41,985 nucleotides of DNA from positions 1 to 41,985 of the forward strand of contig DASVGY010000114.1 in the NCBI GenBank assembly GCA_036379295.1, given 5' to 3'. Below the pieces are notes generated by a model that saw only the letters and a list, made by a program, of their open reading frames with translations, did no database searches and had not been told where the DNA came from. Below, piece after piece: positions 39,485 to 41,985 of the stretch. The position numbers and the translations under genes were made by a program. The DNA comes from Pseudopedobacter sp036379295. GTDB taxonomy: Bacteria > Bacteroidota > Bacteroidia > Sphingobacteriales > Sphingobacteriaceae. The first letter of the stretch is position 1. Each line of letters starts with the position of its first letter.

Positions 39485-39853
39485 TTACAAAACCTCCGGT
39501 GCTAATGATACAATTTTCATGAATTGTTTCTCACGCAACTCTCTTGCAACAGGGCCGAAAATACGGGTTCCTCTTGGTTCGTCTTGTGCATTTAACAAAA
39601 CAGCTGCGTTATCGTCGAAACGGATATAAGAACCGTCTTTTCTTCTGATCTCTTTTTTTGTTCTTACCACTACGGCTTTCGATACTGTGCCCTTTTTAAT
39701 GTTTCCAGATGGCAACGCACTTTTTACAGTAACTACCACTTTGTCTCCAATTGAAGCATATCTTTTACCGGTACCACCTAACACTCTAATTACCAAAACC
39801 TGTTTGGCACCTGAGTTGTCGGCTACGTTTAATCGTGATTCCTGTTGTACCAT
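39485..39853 (-). CDS. rplN: Ribosomal protein L14
   Basis: A highly conserved large-subunit protein of 122 residues at the subunit interface and the binding site of the silencing factor RsfS. It reads MVQQESRLNVADNSGAKQVL, the AVVVRTKKEIRRKDGSYIRF segment and DEPRGTRIFGPVARELREKQ, then FMKIVSLAPEVL. It follows rpsQ by one base. Confidence 0.98.
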   Translation of the reverse strand: MVQQESRLNVADNSGAKQVLVIRVLGGTGKRYASIGDKVVVTVKSALPSGNIKKGTVSKAVVVRTKKEIRRKDGSYIRFDDNAAVLLNAQDEPRGTRIFGPVARELREKQFMKIVSLAPEVL

Positions 39854-39854
39854 G

Positions 39855-40109
39855 TTATTTAGCCCTTTCTATAATTTCAACTAATCTCCAGTTCTTATTT
39901 TTACTCAGCGGACGTGTCTCCATGATCAAAACAGTATCACCGATACCGCAATCATTCTTCTCGTCATGAGCCATAAATTTGGTTGTCGTTTTTACGAACT
40001 TACCATAAATTGGGTGCTTCACTTTCCGCTCTACCGCTACAACTATGGATTTATCCATCTTGTTGCTTGTTACCAACCCAGTTCTTGTTTTTCTTAATTT
40101 TCTTTCCAT
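39855..40109 (-). CDS. rpsQ: Ribosomal protein S17
   Basis: A primary 16S rRNA-binding OB-fold protein of 84 residues. It reads MERKLRKTRTGLVTSNKMDK, SIVVAVERKVKHPIYGKFVK, the FMAHDEKNDCGIGDTVLIME segment and TRPLSKNKNWRLVEIIERAK, which matches the family from end to end. It lies 14 bases after rpmC. Confidence 0.97.
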   Translation of the reverse strand: MERKLRKTRTGLVTSNKMDKSIVVAVERKVKHPIYGKFVKTTTKFMAHDEKNDCGIGDTVLIMETRPLSKNKNWRLVEIIERAK

Positions 40110-40123
40110 TTCGACTTTAAAAA

Positions 40124-40336
40124 TTATGAATTACTTTCAGAAACTGCCTTAGCCTTGCGCTGAGTTAATTCGGTGTTGAAACGAGCGATATTTTTTCTCG
40201 CTTTGCTTATTCTAGTAGGATTTTCAATCGCAGAAACTGCATGAGCAAACTTTAACTTTGTTAAAGTTGCCTTCTCCTCTTGAATCCTGGTAACGATTTC
40301 TTCGTTTGACAGGTCTTTGATTTCTGAATATTTCAT
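40124..40336 (-). CDS. rpmC: Ribosomal protein L29
   Basis: A small helical large-subunit protein of 70 residues at the exit tunnel, where it helps dock the signal recognition particle and trigger factor. It reads MKYSEIKDLSNEEIVTRIQE, EKATLTKLKFAHAVSAIENP and TRISKARKNIARFNTELTQR. It is separated from rplP by 72 bases, one of the larger gaps in this operon; this holds an AT-rich leader and only a weak inverted repeat. Confidence 0.95.
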   Translation of the reverse strand: MKYSEIKDLSNEEIVTRIQEEKATLTKLKFAHAVSAIENPTRISKARKNIARFNTELTQRKAKAVSESNS

Positions 40337-40408
40337 TTTTGTTGTTAGTTAATAGTTAAAGTTGTCTTTGTTAGGTAACGGCCAACAAAAAAAACTAAAA
40401 ACTTGTTT

Positions 40409-40831
40409 TTATGCTTCTACGTAATCTCTACGTACTACAAATTTTGTTTGAACTGGTAGTTTTTGTGCTGCCAAACGCATTGCTTCTTTAGCAACTTCAA
40501 AAGGCACACCTTCTGCTTCGAAAAGAATTCTCCCCGGTCTTACAACGGCAACCCAGTATTCTGGAGCACCTTTACCCTTACCCATACGAACCTCAGCAGG
40601 CTTCTTGGTAACTGGCTTATCAGGGAAAATACGAATCCAAACCTGGCCTTCACGTTTCATAAAACGCGTTACGGCAATACGGGCAGCTTCAATCTGACGG
40701 CTGGTTATCCAGCATTCTTCTAATGATTTTATTCCGAATGAACCGAAAGATAACTCAGCACCACGAGAGGCTAAGCCTTTCATTCTGCCTTTTTGCATCT
40801 TTCTGAACTTCGTTCTTTTTGGCTGTAACAT
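40409..40831 (-). CDS. rplP: Ribosomal protein L16
   Basis: A large-subunit protein of 140 residues at the A-site tRNA elbow. It opens MLQPKRTKFRKMQKGRMKGL, has AARIAVTRFMKREGQVWIRI, FPDKPVTKKPAEVRMGKGKG and ends with AQKLPVQTKFVVRRDY. The order rpsC-rplP-rpmC is standard. Start codon ATG 40831 leaves 44 bases to the rpsC stop. Confidence 0.98.
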   Translation of the reverse strand: MLQPKRTKFRKMQKGRMKGLASRGAELSFGSFGIKSLEECWITSRQIEAARIAVTRFMKREGQVWIRIFPDKPVTKKPAEVRMGKGKGAPEYWVAVVRPGRILFEAEGVPFEVAKEAMRLAAQKLPVQTKFVVRRDYVEA

Positions 40832-40875
40832 TACTTTAATTGAATTTTAATCGTTAAACGATAGTTCTTAAATAA

Positions 40876-41667
40876 TTATCTCTTTCCTCTTCCGGCACCT
40901 GCTCCTGCTCCACCACGGTTATTTCCACCACGGTTTCCAGGTTTTCTATCGCCACCACCGCGGTTATCGCGTGATCCGAATCCACCTTCTGGCTTACCGC
41001 CTTTTCCAGTGTTGGCACCTATGTTAGGAGAAAGATCTCTTTTACCATAAACTTCGCCTTTACAAATCCAAACCTTAATACCTATTTTACCATAGGTAGT
41101 TAAAGCTTCGCCTAAAGCATAGTCTATATCAGCTCTCAAAGTATGCAATGGAGTTCTTCCATCTTTATATTGTTCGCTACGAGCCATCTCCGCTCCACCC
41201 AATCTTCCTGAACACATGATTTTAATTCCTTCGGCACCCATTCTCATGGTTGCAGCGATGGAGGTTTTCATTGCTCTACGGAAAGAAATTCTAGCTTCTA
41301 ATTGCTTTGCAACACCGTCTGCAACTAATTGTGCATCAAGCTCTGGGCGTTTGATTTCAAAAATGTTGATCTGTACATCCTTCTTAGTCAATTTCTTTAA
41401 CTCTTCTTTGATTTTATCAACTTCTGAACCGCCTTTACCGATTACAATTCCCGGACGAGCCGTGTGTATAGTCACTGTGATGCGTTTTAAAGTTCTTTCA
41501 ATAACAACTTTAGAAACGCCACCTTTTGCTATACGAGCAGATAGATATTTACGAATTTTTTCGTCCTCTACTAATTTATCAGCGTATTTGTTACCGCCAT
41601 ACCAGTTAGAATCCCATCCTCTGATGATTCCTAACCTTAGTCCTATTGGATTAGCTTTTTGTCCCAT
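40876..41667 (-). CDS. rpsC: Ribosomal protein S3 with glycine/arginine-rich tail
   Basis: A small-subunit protein at the mRNA entry site with helicase activity. It has 263 residues. It opens MGQKANPIGLRLGIIRGWDS, and the KH domain is marked by RPGIVIGKGGSEVDKIKEEL. The C-terminal domain has ARISFRRAMKTSIAATMRMG and LGGAEMARSEQYKDGRTPLH. Beyond the usual end (about residue 218) come 45 residues rich in Gly, Asn and Arg, an RGG-type disordered tail likely to bind RNA. It lies six bases after rplV. Confidence 0.98.
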   Translation of the reverse strand: MGQKANPIGLRLGIIRGWDSNWYGGNKYADKLVEDEKIRKYLSARIAKGGVSKVVIERTLKRITVTIHTARPGIVIGKGGSEVDKIKEELKKLTKKDVQINIFEIKRPELDAQLVADGVAKQLEARISFRRAMKTSIAATMRMGAEGIKIMCSGRLGGAEMARSEQYKDGRTPLHTLRADIDYALGEALTTYGKIGIKVWICKGEVYGKRDLSPNIGANTGKGGKPEGGFGSRDNRGGGDRKPGNRGGNNRGGAGAGAGRGKR

Positions 41668-41673
41668 TTCTGC

Positions 41674-41985
41674 TTAATTAGTTTGAGGTTCAACATTTTT
41701 ACTATCTACTACCAAAGTTACATGGTTAGAACGCTTGCGTATTCTGTATCCACGACCCTGAGGTGCTGGTCTTAAACGCTTCAATTGACGTCCGCCATCA
41801 ACCATGATAGTCTTAACGAATAGTTTTGCGTCCTCGGGGCGTTGACCCTCGTTTTTTGCTTCCCAATTTTTAATTGCAGACAACAATAGTTTCTCAACTC
41901 TTATCGCTGCTTCCTTATTGGTATATTTTAATATGTAAAGTGCCTTTTCAACACCTTCGCCTCTGATCAAGTCAACTACAAGTCT
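41674..41985 (-). CDS. rplV: Ribosomal protein L22 (5' end beyond window)
   Basis: A large-subunit protein whose loop lines the exit tunnel. The frame is open to the right edge of the window and reads RLVVDLIRGEGVEKALYILK there, matching the internal start of the L22 fold, so the true start lies outside. The rest contains LLLSAIKNWEAKNEGQRPED, the tunnel hairpin VKTIMVDGGRQLKRLRPAPQ and GRGYRIRKRSNHVTLVV. The apparent start at 41970 is a TTG and is not used. The order rplV-rpsC-rplP matches the S10 operon. Confidence 0.97.
   Translation of the reverse strand, partial: RLVVDLIRGEGVEKALYILKYTNKEAAIRVEKLLLSAIKNWEAKNEGQRPEDAKLFVKTIMVDGGRQLKRLRPAPQGRGYRIRKRSNHVTLVVDSKNVEPQTN

Noticed and set aside
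40389..40445. TACG-TAATCTCTA-CGTA near the end of rplP
   Set aside because: The spacer is nine bases instead of eight and the sequence is coding (the end of rplP).

Overview
The window is a stretch of chromosome from a Bacteroidota bacterium, most likely a Pedobacter-like member of the Sphingobacteriaceae. The evidence is AT-rich DNA, a surface protein with a type IX secretion C-terminal sorting domain, many small lipoproteins, mostly leader sequences without a Shine-Dalgarno motif, zinc-free forms of ribosomal proteins L36 and S14, and -7 boxes resembling the Bacteroidetes TAnnTTTG motif. The genus is an inference from gene style, not from a marker comparison.

Layout. (1) 1-10255: the end of an exopolysaccharide or capsule locus on the + strand. 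It holds a truncated GT4 glycosyltransferase, a NodB-type polysaccharide deacetylase, a second GT4 enzyme, asparagine synthase AsnB, an Alg14/Alg13-like split glycosyltransferase pair, a WcaJ-type initiating sugar-phosphate transferase and mannose-6-phosphate isomerase ManA. A right-handed beta-helix lipoprotein on the - strand interrupts it. (2) 10305-12568: a CvpA-CAP fusion protein, a small inverted-repeat element and a patatin-like lipase. (3) 12720-22458: - strand envelope genes: two lipoproteins, a 1689-residue T9SS-exported repeat protein, a small outer-membrane beta-barrel and a 581-residue exported protein of unknown family. (4) 22693-29695: - strand signalling cluster with three histidine kinases and two closely related NarL/LuxR-type response regulators, arranged as two kinase-regulator cassettes plus one kinase without a partner. 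(5) 29978-41985: the S10-spc-alpha ribosomal protein supercluster on the - strand from rplV to rplQ, including secY, map, infA, rpmJ and rpoA.

The main observation is a shared promoter architecture. A 16-bp palindrome TACG-N8-CGTA occurs six times in non-coding DNA. In five of these a -7-like box (nAnnTTTG or close) begins after a constant 23-nt gap. These five lie in front of both response-regulator genes, the giant T9SS protein, the beta-barrel gene and the 581-residue exported protein. The two regulators have nearly identical recognition helices. The simplest reading is that the paralogous two-component systems regulate themselves and a neighbouring set of cell-surface genes through this site. 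I know of no description of this motif, but I could not search for one.

Other points of note are terminator-like or stable hairpins inside the ribosomal operon (rpsN-rpsH, rpsD-rpoA, rpoA-rplQ), a GC-rich structured intergenic repeat downstream of a response regulator, a 205-bp MITE-like element, and a 340-residue tandem repeat in the giant surface protein.
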